DNA from: Synechococcales cyanobacterium GL140_1_metabinner_5_sub
GTDB taxonomy: Bacteria; Cyanobacteriota; Cyanobacteriia; Cyanobacteriales; Chamaesiphonaceae
Assembly (NCBI GenBank): GCA_025359065.1
Contig: JANYHM010000117.1
Location: forward strand, 1 to 32,344
Direction of reading: 5' to 3'
Length of the DNA stretch: 32,344 nt
Every line of letters starts with the position of its first letter. Position 1 is the first letter of the stretch. The notes under the pieces are model-generated. The model was given only the letters and a program-made list of their open reading frames with translations. It was not told the DNA's origin and made no database searches. Of the stretch, positions 1-8,101 are shown piece after piece. The position numbers and the translations under genes are program-made.

Positions 1-276
1 TGGCGATTCGTCACCCACCCCACTCACTCTTTGAGCAGTGGTCAAAATTGTTCGGGGGTGGGATTCCTCAACGCCCTGCTATCCCCCTCACCGCCAACCG
101 CTAAGAGCGGTCTGGCGGGAGTACCACGCAGTTTAGATGGCCTTTTTTGGATTTCAAACTAAATGTGCACCGACAATAGTTGATAACTTTTCCAAGCTCC
201 ACTGGATGCGTCGAACTTGAGATAATACTGCGCAGTGTAGAATTTGCTGTTGAGCTGACAGTAAGCGCGCACTGAA
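1..276. other. Left-edge non-coding region with a strong hairpin and a possible CDS tail
   Basis: No complete gene lies here. A strong hairpin occupies 91-118: CCGCCA (91-96) pairs with TGGCGG (113-118), and inside it CCGCT (98-102) pairs with AGCGG (106-110) around a three-base loop. No T-run follows on either strand, so it is not a standard intrinsic terminator. On the plus strand a frame open from base 3 reaches TAA at 102-104, inside the hairpin. It could be the last 33 codons of a gene entering from the left, but I do not recognise the peptide. Frame 1 and one minus frame are also open over part of the stretch, which weakens the coding case. Bases 165-276 show nothing I can name. Confidence 0.3.
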
Positions 277-1629
277 CTAATTCTTTTGGATCCCGTGGCA
301 GACCCGGGCGATCGTCACTGGTTTGGCTTTGGTGAGGGTAGAGACTCCCACAGCTAAGCTGTCTAAAAATTCTTTGAGTCCTGCTGTTTTTGCCCCATCA
401 TTTTGGCTGCCATGCCAGCTATCCCATTGACTGGGTGTTTTCAGCGCTACTACCTGAACATCGGTGGTGGCAAAGTAAAGACCATTTTTAAAGCCGTCAG
501 GATTGATATCGATACCCACATCTATTCCCTGGTCTTTGATGGTGTGTTTGGCCTGAAAATCGGCTGATTTGACGGTGGGATCCATCACAAAACTGGTTTG
601 GGTGTCGTCTAACTTTTTCACTGTGGTAGTAGTTTGAGTGACCCAAGAGCTACCTTGATCACCCGATACTTTGCTGCTCAAAGAGTAGTCTAACTTGCTT
701 TTTTCCGCCCGACCACCGAGTTCAATCATCCCGATCGGCTGTCCACCATCTTTGAGAGCTACTCCATTGAATAGTAGTGAAGAAGGAGCCGAGAAACCGC
801 TGGGCATGGCTTTGACATCGCCCTTTAGGTAGGCTACTTCTTCGACGAGGCTGTCGGAGCTGAGCAGCGAAAACTGCTGAGAGCTATCGCTCAGAATGGT
901 GCTGCCCTGGGTACGCATTTGCTTGATAAAATCGTTCAGATGTTCGATTTTGCCGACCATTAGTACATAGAAGGGATGGCCTTTGGCTAGAGTTGTAGCT
1001 TGATATGGGTAGGGTGCGGTGCTGTTAGGGGGATAGATCGAGCCATCAAACTCGCTTTTGAAGCCCCAGATAGCTACCCCGTAACCAGGAATCTTGAGAT
1101 AATTGTCTACTAGTTTTTTGGTAGCTTGCTTAGTGTCTCCGTCATCTTGCTGCAAGTCGGTGACAATCATCACCAACTTTTCGGTTTTGGGAGCGCTAGA
1201 CTCTAAGACATCGGCAATTTTGTTAGTTTTGCCGGTGTAGAATGCCGGGGTTTTGGACTGTTGAAAGCCCGCTCGATCGAGTTTTTTCACGGTTTCATCA
1301 AAACGGAAGTATTCGACCTGCCCCGGGTTCACTAAGCTGATGTTGTCTAAAATTTCTAGGACTTTGCCGTAGCGGGCGCTGCTATTTTTCACAAAACCAG
1401 CCATGGAAGCAGATCCATCGATCGCAAAACTTATCAGGTACTTACCGCCAGAGTTCTCAGCTTTGGCGGCGAGCTGGCAAGGCAATCCTATTTGTTTACC
1501 ACTGACGCTTTTTCCTTCGACGATGCCTACTGCTTCTTGCCCAACAGGCTTACAGCCGTTTAGGACAACTGCTACAACTGTCAAAATTACAAGCTGAGGG
1601 GCAAAGAGGCGGCTGATAATGGGCAGCAT
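277..1629 (-). CDS. vWA-domain lipoprotein
   Basis: A 450-residue exported protein. The N-terminus has a basic residue, a hydrophobic stretch (about 12-23) and a lipobox ending LNGC at Cys26, so it is predicted to be a lipoprotein outside the plasma membrane. A von Willebrand factor A domain follows: the metal-ion-dependent adhesion site is D71-x-S73-x-S75, with a likely Thr135 in a GKTN segment and Asp158 in the IVTD strand. This motif binds a divalent cation and mediates protein-protein contact. The region after about residue 260 is beta-rich by appearance and unassigned. The gene is divergent from the membrane/tubulin-like/actin-like gene set starting at 1752, with 122 bases between them, so it is probably the external component of that system. 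The partner it binds is unknown. Confidence 0.85.
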   Translation of the reverse strand: MLPIISRLFAPQLVILTVVAVVLNGCKPVGQEAVGIVEGKSVSGKQIGLPCQLAAKAENSGGKYLISFAIDGSASMAGFVKNSSARYGKVLEILDNISLVNPGQVEYFRFDETVKKLDRAGFQQSKTPAFYTGKTNKIADVLESSAPKTEKLVMIVTDLQQDDGDTKQATKKLVDNYLKIPGYGVAIWGFKSEFDGSIYPPNSTAPYPYQATTLAKGHPFYVLMVGKIEHLNDFIKQMRTQGSTILSDSSQQFSLLSSDSLVEEVAYLKGDVKAMPSGFSAPSSLLFNGVALKDGGQPIGMIELGGRAEKSKLDYSLSSKVSGDQGSSWVTQTTTTVKKLDDTQTSFVMDPTVKSADFQAKHTIKDQGIDVGIDINPDGFKNGLYFATTDVQVVALKTPSQWDSWHGSQNDGAKTAGLKEFLDSLAVGVSTLTKAKPVTIARVCHGIQKN

Positions 1630-1658
1630 ATTTGAGATGAACTGTACGATTATGATAG

Positions 1659-1664
1659 ATTATA
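1659..1664 (-). promoter_or_regulatory. Candidate -10 element for the vWA gene
   Basis: On the minus strand TATAAT occurs 30 bases before the vWA start codon at 1629. No good -35 hexamer stands 17 bases upstream, so it would have to be a -10-only or activator-dependent promoter. The 122-base gap must also hold the promoter of the divergent gene at 1752, but no convincing consensus is visible for that direction. Confidence 0.35.
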
Positions 1665-1751
1665 GTGTCTGTGAGTTGGGTTTCCCTAAAATTTTTCTCA
1701 TTCAATAAATTAATCATTGAGACAAGCAGTTTTTACTAAAATACCAACAGA

Positions 1752-2240
1752 ATGATTATAACCACCGTTGAAATTATCCGTCTCTTTGTTTTCCCAATCA
1801 TGGGACTGTTGTTGATGTTTGTGCTTCAGCCCGCCCTGTATCAAAGTCAAATTATTCGTTTAACCGATGTGACTGTAGAGAAATGGTTGCCAAATGGTTA
1901 TTATCCCCAAGCTAGCTTGGTGTTTGGCTGTGCTATTTTCGCAGCTTTGGCTTGGTGTGTATGGAATACCATGTCACCGCCCGGTGCCATGTCGGTGCGC
2001 AAGAGCCGATCGATCGCCTGGTGGATTTTGAGCTTGGTGCCGATTTTAGGGGCGGTGGGAGCGACTATTTGGTCACGGAAGGCGGTGTTGGGTGATAAAT
2101 TCGGCAGTGACGTGGCGACGTTATCTTTGGTAGCTTTGTTTAGCTTAGATATTTTGTTTTTGTATTGGTTGACCACAGCTACCACCACGCCAGGAAATGC
2201 GCGAGATTTACCGCCCGGTGCTAGATTGTTCGGTCGCTAA
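1752..2240 (+). CDS. Four-helix integral membrane protein, unknown family
   Basis: A 162-residue hydrophobic protein with four likely transmembrane segments (about residues 8-28, 56-74, 90-107 and 121-142) and a short Pro/Gly/Arg-rich C-terminal tail. Between helices 2 and 3 is a basic loop (VRKSRS), and another basic patch (WSRKAVLGDK) follows helix 3. I do not recognise the family and see no catalytic motif. It is the first gene of a plus-strand set and ends 34 bases before the tubulin-like gene, so it is a reasonable membrane anchor or channel for that system. The start has no obvious Shine-Dalgarno sequence, which is common in cyanobacteria. Confidence 0.75.
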   Translation: MIITTVEIIRLFVFPIMGLLLMFVLQPALYQSQIIRLTDVTVEKWLPNGYYPQASLVFGCAIFAALAWCVWNTMSPPGAMSVRKSRSIAWWILSLVPILGAVGATIWSRKAVLGDKFGSDVATLSLVALFSLDILFLYWLTTATTTPGNARDLPPGARLFGR

Positions 2241-2274
2241 AGTTTAATTAAGTTTACCAGGGAATACTTCTTTC

Positions 2275-3735
2275 ATGTCTAGTAAGTTATTCGTGATTTG
2301 TATTGGTGGTTCGGGGGCTAAGTGCTTCGAGGCGATCACTCAGCTAGCGGCGGCAGGGCTTTACAGCGAGCAGTCGATCGAGGTGCTGTTTGTAGATCCC
2401 GATGAGGCCAATGGCAGTATGGAGCGGGCTAGACGCAGCCTGAATACCTATCAGCAGTGTCAAAAGCTAATGAGCGGTGAGCAGCGGCAGGCCAATGTGT
2501 CTTGGATGCAGACTCCAATTAAGTCTTACGATTTGTGGTCGCCTTTTGCCGATCAGCCTTTTAACCGGGAGCTGTCCAGCTTTTTTCAGTACAACAGCAT
2601 TAAAAATGACAGTCCTAGCTTGGCTAACTTTTTTGACGTGCTGTATAGCCCAGAAGAACGGGTACAGCAGTTAGATGAGGGGTTTAGAGGACGGCCTTCG
2701 ATCGGCGCAGCAGTAATGAGCCAAATCAACCTAAATCAGCTCGATAAAGCTCCTTGGGGCAGCATCATTCAAGAAATTAAGAACGCTACCGGGGGTGGTA
2801 ATAATCCTCGGGTGTTGCTGTGTGGATCGATTTTTGGCGGAACCGGAGCTTCGGGGATTCCGACGATCGCCCGGCTGTTGAGTAACAAGTTTGAGAAAGA
2901 AGGTATTCGCAAGTCGGTGCGTTTAGGTGGTCTGTTTTTACTGCCATATTTTAGTTTTACGGTGCCGCCAGGAGCTAATACCAATGGTATTTATGCTTCG
3001 GCAGACCAATTTTTGCTGAATACAGAAGCGGCGCTACGTTACTATGTAACTCAAGCCAGCAGTTTATTTGACACGGTTTATCTGTTAGGGAATGAAGATA
3101 CGGCCAAGGTGGATTTTAGCGTGGGCAAAAAGACCCAATCAAACCGTCCGCACTTTATTGAGTTATATGCGGCTTTGGCAGCGCGAGATTTTTTGCTGCA
3201 AGATCGTCAGGATGCTTTGATGCTAGTAGCGCGAGCTAGTGGTGGGGTGTTGAATTGGGATGATTTGCCAGATGGCGCTGTGGTGCGACGGGGTTTGGTG
3301 AATGCTGCTCGCACGGCCTATTTGTGGTTAAGTGATATTCAAGGTGAGCTAGAGGCAATCCGCACTAGTCCCGGAAATCTGCCTCCTTGGACGAAGCCTT
3401 TCTATGATGCCAAAGACCCAGTATTTCGGTTAGATGCTGACTCTCAGCAAAATGAGATCAAAATCATCAGTAGCTGGTCGGCAGATTATTTGCGCTGGCT
3501 GCGGGATGTCCATCAGTGTGATACCGACCAGGTACGCTTTTTCAATCACCAGATGTTTAGCACTAAAGAAAAATTAAGCGAATTGGTAATTGATGATCCC
3601 CGTGATCCTAAATCGAAGCAAAGGCAAGATGGTATTCCTTGGATTAAAGAAGAGCTACGCCGCCAAAAAAGCACTGATAATCGACGGGGCGGCGTGGGTT
3701 TAGCCACTTCGTTGTACCTCAATACCAACATTTAG
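2275..3735 (+). CDS. Tubulin/FtsZ-superfamily (Tub_2-like) GTP-binding protein
   Basis: A 486-residue cytoplasmic protein with the two glycine signatures of the tubulin/FtsZ superfamily: an N-terminal GGSGAK loop at residues 11-16 after a hydrophobic strand (VICI), and the tubulin signature GGTGASG at 188-194 after the strand VLLCGSIF. An acidic loop after the second strand (FVDPDEAN, about 39-46) is also typical of the nucleotide pocket. From these motifs it should bind GTP or another NTP and may polymerise. Its length and sequence are unlike cell-division FtsZ; it belongs with the tubulin-like families described from bacterial operons with vWA and membrane proteins. It lies 34 bases after a membrane protein and 44 bases before an actin/Hsp70-like ATPase gene. 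What it moves or shapes is not visible from sequence. Confidence 0.85.
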   Translation: MSSKLFVICIGGSGAKCFEAITQLAAAGLYSEQSIEVLFVDPDEANGSMERARRSLNTYQQCQKLMSGEQRQANVSWMQTPIKSYDLWSPFADQPFNRELSSFFQYNSIKNDSPSLANFFDVLYSPEERVQQLDEGFRGRPSIGAAVMSQINLNQLDKAPWGSIIQEIKNATGGGNNPRVLLCGSIFGGTGASGIPTIARLLSNKFEKEGIRKSVRLGGLFLLPYFSFTVPPGANTNGIYASADQFLLNTEAALRYYVTQASSLFDTVYLLGNEDTAKVDFSVGKKTQSNRPHFIELYAALAARDFLLQDRQDALMLVARASGGVLNWDDLPDGAVVRRGLVNAARTAYLWLSDIQGELEAIRTSPGNLPPWTKPFYDAKDPVFRLDADSQQNEIKIISSWSADYLRWLRDVHQCDTDQVRFFNHQMFSTKEKLSELVIDDPRDPKSKQRQDGIPWIKEELRRQKSTDNRRGGVGLATSLYLNTNI

Positions 3736-3779
3736 TAGTTTGTTTTTCTCCTTAATAGATATTAATTAGGTGTAATTTC

Positions 3780-6700
3780 ATGACTGTGCCAATTTTACCC
3801 AAGCTCAAAACCGATGATTCATCTGTACAGTTGCCCGAAAAAGGGGGTGAGTGGAAGGTCTATCCGAAGGCCACTTTTGAGGATGTGGCTAAAAGTTTAG
3901 ATTACGCTGCACCCGGTGAAAACAAGCGAATTAACTCGGTACCAAATATGTGGGCTTTGCCCATGACGTTGGAAATCCCGATATTTAATAATGTCCATCC
4001 CCTGCGCCAAGATGCGATCGGGCAGTGGCAGGGCATGTTGGCGGCGATCGCTTTTGCTAAAATTCGTAACTTTCCGCTGGTGGTGCAGCGCCTAGATATC
4101 GACGAAGTGCGCCGTCGTCATCCTTTTGCCGAAGCTCTGTGGCAGCTTAAGCCAGACAGTGATAAGAGTCTGTATAAGATTGATAACAAGGAAGCTTGGC
4201 AAGAAATCTATATCTGGACCTGGAACGGTGAGCCGGTGGGGATGACTAGCCCAACGACGATCGTGGTGCCAGCTCCTGAGGGGATCTGGAGTGGTTTGCC
4301 CTGGTGGAATCAGGATAATCGGAAGTTAATGTTTCCTCAGCCTTATTTGAGTGACGAAGAAAAGCCGCTGTTTGGGGGCTGGTTGAGCAATTTGTTGCGG
4401 GAGACTAATAACCCAGAGTATGGTGGTCATCCCCAGACGGTAAATAATGTAGTGGGGTTGCTGGGCAATTTTCAAACCAGCATGGGGCGTAGCGCTGCTG
4501 AGGCAGATATTTTCGATCAAGATTCACCCCAGTATTTTGGAGTAGCGCTGAATCGCGGTGTGCTAAAGGGATTAAATCGCCCGATTAAGCTCAAAGAAAT
4601 TGGTTCTGCTGATTCTTATGTAAAAGTAGTAAACAGCACTAGCAAAACTCCGGCGAAGCCTTTAATTTTGATTGATGCCGAAGTAGCTACAGTATGGGGT
4701 GTTGCTCCCCAAAATATTCGGGTTCACAAGGATAAAACTTTGGCTTCGTTGAATATCGAAGATCTGCGAGCAGGGCGGATTGCGGGCTGGGATGATGTGA
4801 GGTGTATTGAGCCTCGGGATTTGTTTTTGCCAGAGCTGACTTTTATTGATGTAGATGATGCTTTACCCGGTGGCTTTCCAGTGCAGTCCAATCAGCCACT
4901 GCTATTTAATAACAACAAAATTACGCCACTGCTGCCTTTTAATCCGCTGTTGCTGGAGTACTTTACCCCAGAAGATTTAATGGGGCGGGTGCGCTTCATG
5001 CAGAATGGCTCGATGGTGCGGGTGGTGTTGAATTTGCCATTGGCTGGGATGAATGCAGGCCGCCCAGAAGAATATCAGCTAGTGCGGGAATATACTTTAA
5101 ATGAGCAAAATGTGATCGAAGACGTTCCAGTATTAGAGCTATGGCCAAATCTAAAGATTCCGAACTGGCAAGATTACTATGCTTTTTACTTTGATGCTAA
5201 TGATACTTTTAAAGTAAGCTTTGGCGATGCGCAAGAGCCACACACTTATAGCGATCGCAATGGTGACTACATTATTACTCGCCTCAGTAATTTCCCGACC
5301 CATATCAACTGTCAGCGGCGAGGCTGCCCGGTGGGCTTTATTTTACTAAAGACTCCGATCGAGCAGAAGCTGTCTGATACCTGGGTGGTGGGCGTAGATT
5401 TTGGCACTTCGTTTACCAATGTGTATGTGAATCGTAAGGGTAAGGTGGAGCCGCTGAAACTAGAGAATTTGCACCTGAAAATTACGGCGGCTAACGTAGA
5501 AACCCGCCAGCCGGTGTTATTTGAGAGTTTTATTCCCGAGGTGTTTGTGCCCGCTGACAAGCCGCTTCCTTTGGCCAGCGTGCTGACGCGGTTGGGGCAA
5601 ACGGGCAATGAAAAAAAGAAAGTGCTGTACGATGGGCGGATTTATGTGCCCGATCGGATTAACTTTCACCCAGAGTCAAATCATATTGAGACAGACTTGA
5701 AGTGGAAAGATCCTGGCAAGCTAAATCGGTTGTTTTTAGAGCATCTGGGCTTGATGGTGAGTGCTTTGGCTGCCAAGGCCGGAGTGGGCGAAATTCAGTG
5801 GTCGGTGTCTTATCCTTCGGCTTTTTCCCGAGCAGATATTAATGCTTATGCCAAAACTTGGCGAGATTTAACCGAGGAGTTGCAGAAGCGCACGGGTCTG
5901 AAGCATGTTTGCCCAGAACCGGGTGAGAAGTCTTTCCGCACCGAGAGTTTGGCTTTGGCGCAGTATTTTGCCGATCAAGAGGACTGTAACTTGGTGCGCA
6001 GTGCCTGTATCGATTTGGGCGGTGGTACTTCCGATATTTCGATTTGGCAGAACAATAATTTAATTCACCAATGTTCGATTCAGTTGGCTGGTCGCCATTT
6101 GCTGTCGCAGTTTTTAGAGCAGCGCCCGGTGCTAATTGCGCGGTGGTTTAAGCGTCCTACAGAGGAGTGGTCAGATTTAGCAGAGGATAAGTTCAAGGCT
6201 AAGATTGATTCGCTGTTGCGGCATGAGAGTGAGCGGTGGTTGAAGGACGATCGACCGGAGCTAGAAGATGATAAGGATTTTCAGGGGTTGATTCGGTTGA
6301 TGGCGATCGGGACTGCTGGGATCTATTACTATGTAGGGCTGATTTTGGGGACGTTGACTGCCGAGAGTAAGTATACAGAGGGCAAAACGCCTTCGGTATA
6401 TATTGGTGGCAATGGTTCACGACTGTTGCACTGGTTAGATCATGGGGGTGTGTTTACTCGTCGATCGGGCATTAACGAGCTGTTCCGCCGGATGGTCGCA
6501 GATGGTTCTGATCTGCAAGAAACCACCGGTAGTGATACCCAAATTAGTCAGCGTCCGAAGGATGAAGCGGCCTGTGGTTTGGTGCTAGAAAAGAGCAAGC
6601 TGCAAGGTTTGGATCGCAAGGCCAAAGATCCGCTGATTGCGGGGGAAAATTGCCGCATCAATGGCCAAAATGTGGGCTTTGATCAGCGGATGAGTGCCAA

Positions 6701-7013
6701 TGGTGACGATATTACTTCGATCGAAGCGCCTCCTCAACTCGATCGGCTGATTGACTTTATTAATTCTTTTAATGAGGGCATTAAAGATCTGGGCATTGAG
6801 GAAGAAATTAAGCCTTTTAGTCAGTATCGTAAAGGTTCTGGATTAGAAGCTGGTTATGCTGAGGAGCTGTTTGACAAAACTATGACTGAGCTGCGCAGTA
6901 TGTTGATTAATATCAACAATGGCGATGGTGAACAGTTACGGGTAGAGCCGCCGTTTATTTTGGGGCTAAAGGCTCTGATGAAGGTGCTGGCGAGAGAGTG
7001 GGCTGGTAAATAG
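3780..7013 (+). CDS. Large protein with C-terminal actin/Hsp70-type ATPase domain
   Basis: A 1077-residue soluble protein in two parts. Residues 1 to about 530 match no family I know and contain many Trp and Pro residues. The ATPase part starts near 535 and carries the actin/Hsp70/sugar-kinase motifs in order: phosphate-1 loop VDFGTS (Asp540), phosphate-2 loop DLGGGTSD (Asp745) and adenosine motif YIGGNGS (Gly876). It should bind and hydrolyse ATP. The Hsp70 substrate-binding domain is not evident, so it is an actin-like ATPase with its own N-terminal module, not a DnaK chaperone. An AGGTG element precedes the ATG. It sits in the same gene set as the tubulin-like protein, so one operon encodes both an actin-fold and a tubulin-fold NTPase. 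Confidence 0.88.
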   Translation: MTVPILPKLKTDDSSVQLPEKGGEWKVYPKATFEDVAKSLDYAAPGENKRINSVPNMWALPMTLEIPIFNNVHPLRQDAIGQWQGMLAAIAFAKIRNFPLVVQRLDIDEVRRRHPFAEALWQLKPDSDKSLYKIDNKEAWQEIYIWTWNGEPVGMTSPTTIVVPAPEGIWSGLPWWNQDNRKLMFPQPYLSDEEKPLFGGWLSNLLRETNNPEYGGHPQTVNNVVGLLGNFQTSMGRSAAEADIFDQDSPQYFGVALNRGVLKGLNRPIKLKEIGSADSYVKVVNSTSKTPAKPLILIDAEVATVWGVAPQNIRVHKDKTLASLNIEDLRAGRIAGWDDVRCIEPRDLFLPELTFIDVDDALPGGFPVQSNQPLLFNNNKITPLLPFNPLLLEYFTPEDLMGRVRFMQNGSMVRVVLNLPLAGMNAGRPEEYQLVREYTLNEQNVIEDVPVLELWPNLKIPNWQDYYAFYFDANDTFKVSFGDAQEPHTYSDRNGDYIITRLSNFPTHINCQRRGCPVGFILLKTPIEQKLSDTWVVGVDFGTSFTNVYVNRKGKVEPLKLENLHLKITAANVETRQPVLFESFIPEVFVPADKPLPLASVLTRLGQTGNEKKKVLYDGRIYVPDRINFHPESNHIETDLKWKDPGKLNRLFLEHLGLMVSALAAKAGVGEIQWSVSYPSAFSRADINAYAKTWRDLTEELQKRTGLKHVCPEPGEKSFRTESLALAQYFADQEDCNLVRSACIDLGGGTSDISIWQNNNLIHQCSIQLAGRHLLSQFLEQRPVLIARWFKRPTEEWSDLAEDKFKAKIDSLLRHESERWLKDDRPELEDDKDFQGLIRLMAIGTAGIYYYVGLILGTLTAESKYTEGKTPSVYIGGNGSRLLHWLDHGGVFTRRSGINELFRRMVADGSDLQETTGSDTQISQRPKDEAACGLVLEKSKLQGLDRKAKDPLIAGENCRINGQNVGFDQRMSANGDDITSIEAPPQLDRLIDFINSFNEGIKDLGIEEEIKPFSQYRKGSGLEAGYAEELFDKTMTELRSMLININNGDGEQLRVEPPFILGLKALMKVLAREWAGK

Positions 7014-7081
7014 GGTTGAATTTGATTGTGAATCTCTACAATCAGATTTAATTGTTTGGGGTGAACTTTGTTGAGGGTGCC

Positions 7082-8092
7082 ATGAAAAAATGTCCGGTAT
7101 GTAATAGCAGTTCTAATATAGAACAAATACCTTATTGCCGAAAGTGTTGCTGGCCAACTGGCATCGTAGAAGCGATGCCTAAGCATCCAGAATTGTGCCA
7201 AGCTATTCTAGACTGGGCCAGTCAGGCTTACAAAGAAAATCTTCAGCTAAAAAGCAGCACCTCTGCTTCGGCAATGAATGTTGAGCTGCAAGAAACGGTG
7301 AATCTGAATCCGTTGCTAGCTAATTTAAGCGACAGAATAAAGATTTTAGAAGATGGTTATAGTCAGAGGTCTGCTGAAACAAATTCGATGGTGGACATTG
7401 CCAAGATAGTTGAAGATATTCAGGTTATTAAGAAAAAAAATCGAGATATTTTCACTTTTTTAGAACAGCAAAACTTACAAAATCAAAAGCTTGATGATCA
7501 TAAGCAACATAGTGAAAAAGTCTTGGCAGAGTATCAGCGACTATTACAGAGCTTAATCAATGAGCAAAAACGGCAAAGTGAAGAAATTAGACTTATTAAA
7601 TCTTCTCCATCTGCCCGGAATGTTAATCAGTTACTTGCTCCGACAGAGATGAGCAGTCCACTGATGAGCAGTCCGTTGATCAGTAATAATTTGGGTATCG
7701 GCAGTTCTGGCTTAGGAGAATCTGGCTTGATCAGAGAATACAATGTGAGTTCTCAAGAAGTGCCAAAGTCTTTGCGAGATGGTTCTAAGAATGTTTCGAT
7801 CGCCGATGAAGCCATAGCCAGAATTTGGGATGGTAATGTATCTAATATTACTTTCAAGCTTAGTCGCAACGGCAATTTTTTGATTATTTCCCGTGGTGGC
7901 TACTGTTATTTGGTGCCCAATAAACAGCGCAGAATTATTTCTCAGATGTATACATTAGCTCAGGCCCTGTATAAATGTGATGGCTACAGCGAAAATTATA
8001 AAGATTTTCGCTTAGTTAAGCCTGCCTTGGTAACAGAAGAGTCAAGCGACTGTTGGAAACTAAGTCAACAGGGCACTTTAGAATTTATTTAA
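7082..8092 (+). CDS. Zinc-ribbon, coiled-coil protein with a C-terminal domain shared with its neighbour
   Basis: A 336-residue protein. The ATG at 7082 is preferred because GAGGG precedes it; the open frame extends to a TTG at 7052 without such a site. The N-terminus has two Cys pairs, CPVC and CRKC, spaced like a small zinc ribbon. The middle (about 80-180) is rich in Gln, Glu, Lys and Leu and likely a coiled coil. A Ser-rich linker follows with a short duplicated peptide (SSPLMSSPLIS). The last 90 residues (about 246-336) form a domain also found at the end of the next protein: GNF near its start, YLVPN, then RLVKPALV and WKLSQQGTLEF. There is no signal peptide, so it is cytoplasmic. It lies 68 bases after the actin-like gene and 9 bases before the membrane-anchored paralogue. 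Function unknown; probably an adaptor of this system. Confidence 0.8.
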   Translation: MKKCPVCNSSSNIEQIPYCRKCCWPTGIVEAMPKHPELCQAILDWASQAYKENLQLKSSTSASAMNVELQETVNLNPLLANLSDRIKILEDGYSQRSAETNSMVDIAKIVEDIQVIKKKNRDIFTFLEQQNLQNQKLDDHKQHSEKVLAEYQRLLQSLINEQKRQSEEIRLIKSSPSARNVNQLLAPTEMSSPLMSSPLISNNLGIGSSGLGESGLIREYNVSSQEVPKSLRDGSKNVSIADEAIARIWDGNVSNITFKLSRNGNFLIISRGGYCYLVPNKQRRIISQMYTLAQALYKCDGYSENYKDFRLVKPALVTEESSDCWKLSQQGTLEFI

Positions 8093-8101
8093 ACTATTTT
8101 T

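Noticed and set aside
3780-7013. Annotation as DnaK/Hsp70 chaperone
   Set aside because: Only the actin-type ATPase motifs are present; the substrate-binding domain and the usual N-terminal position of the ATPase are missing.
7649-7682. Tandem repeat (GATGAGCAGTCC twice)
   Set aside because: Two short copies encoding a Ser/Leu linker in the zinc-ribbon protein; not a CRISPR or satellite.
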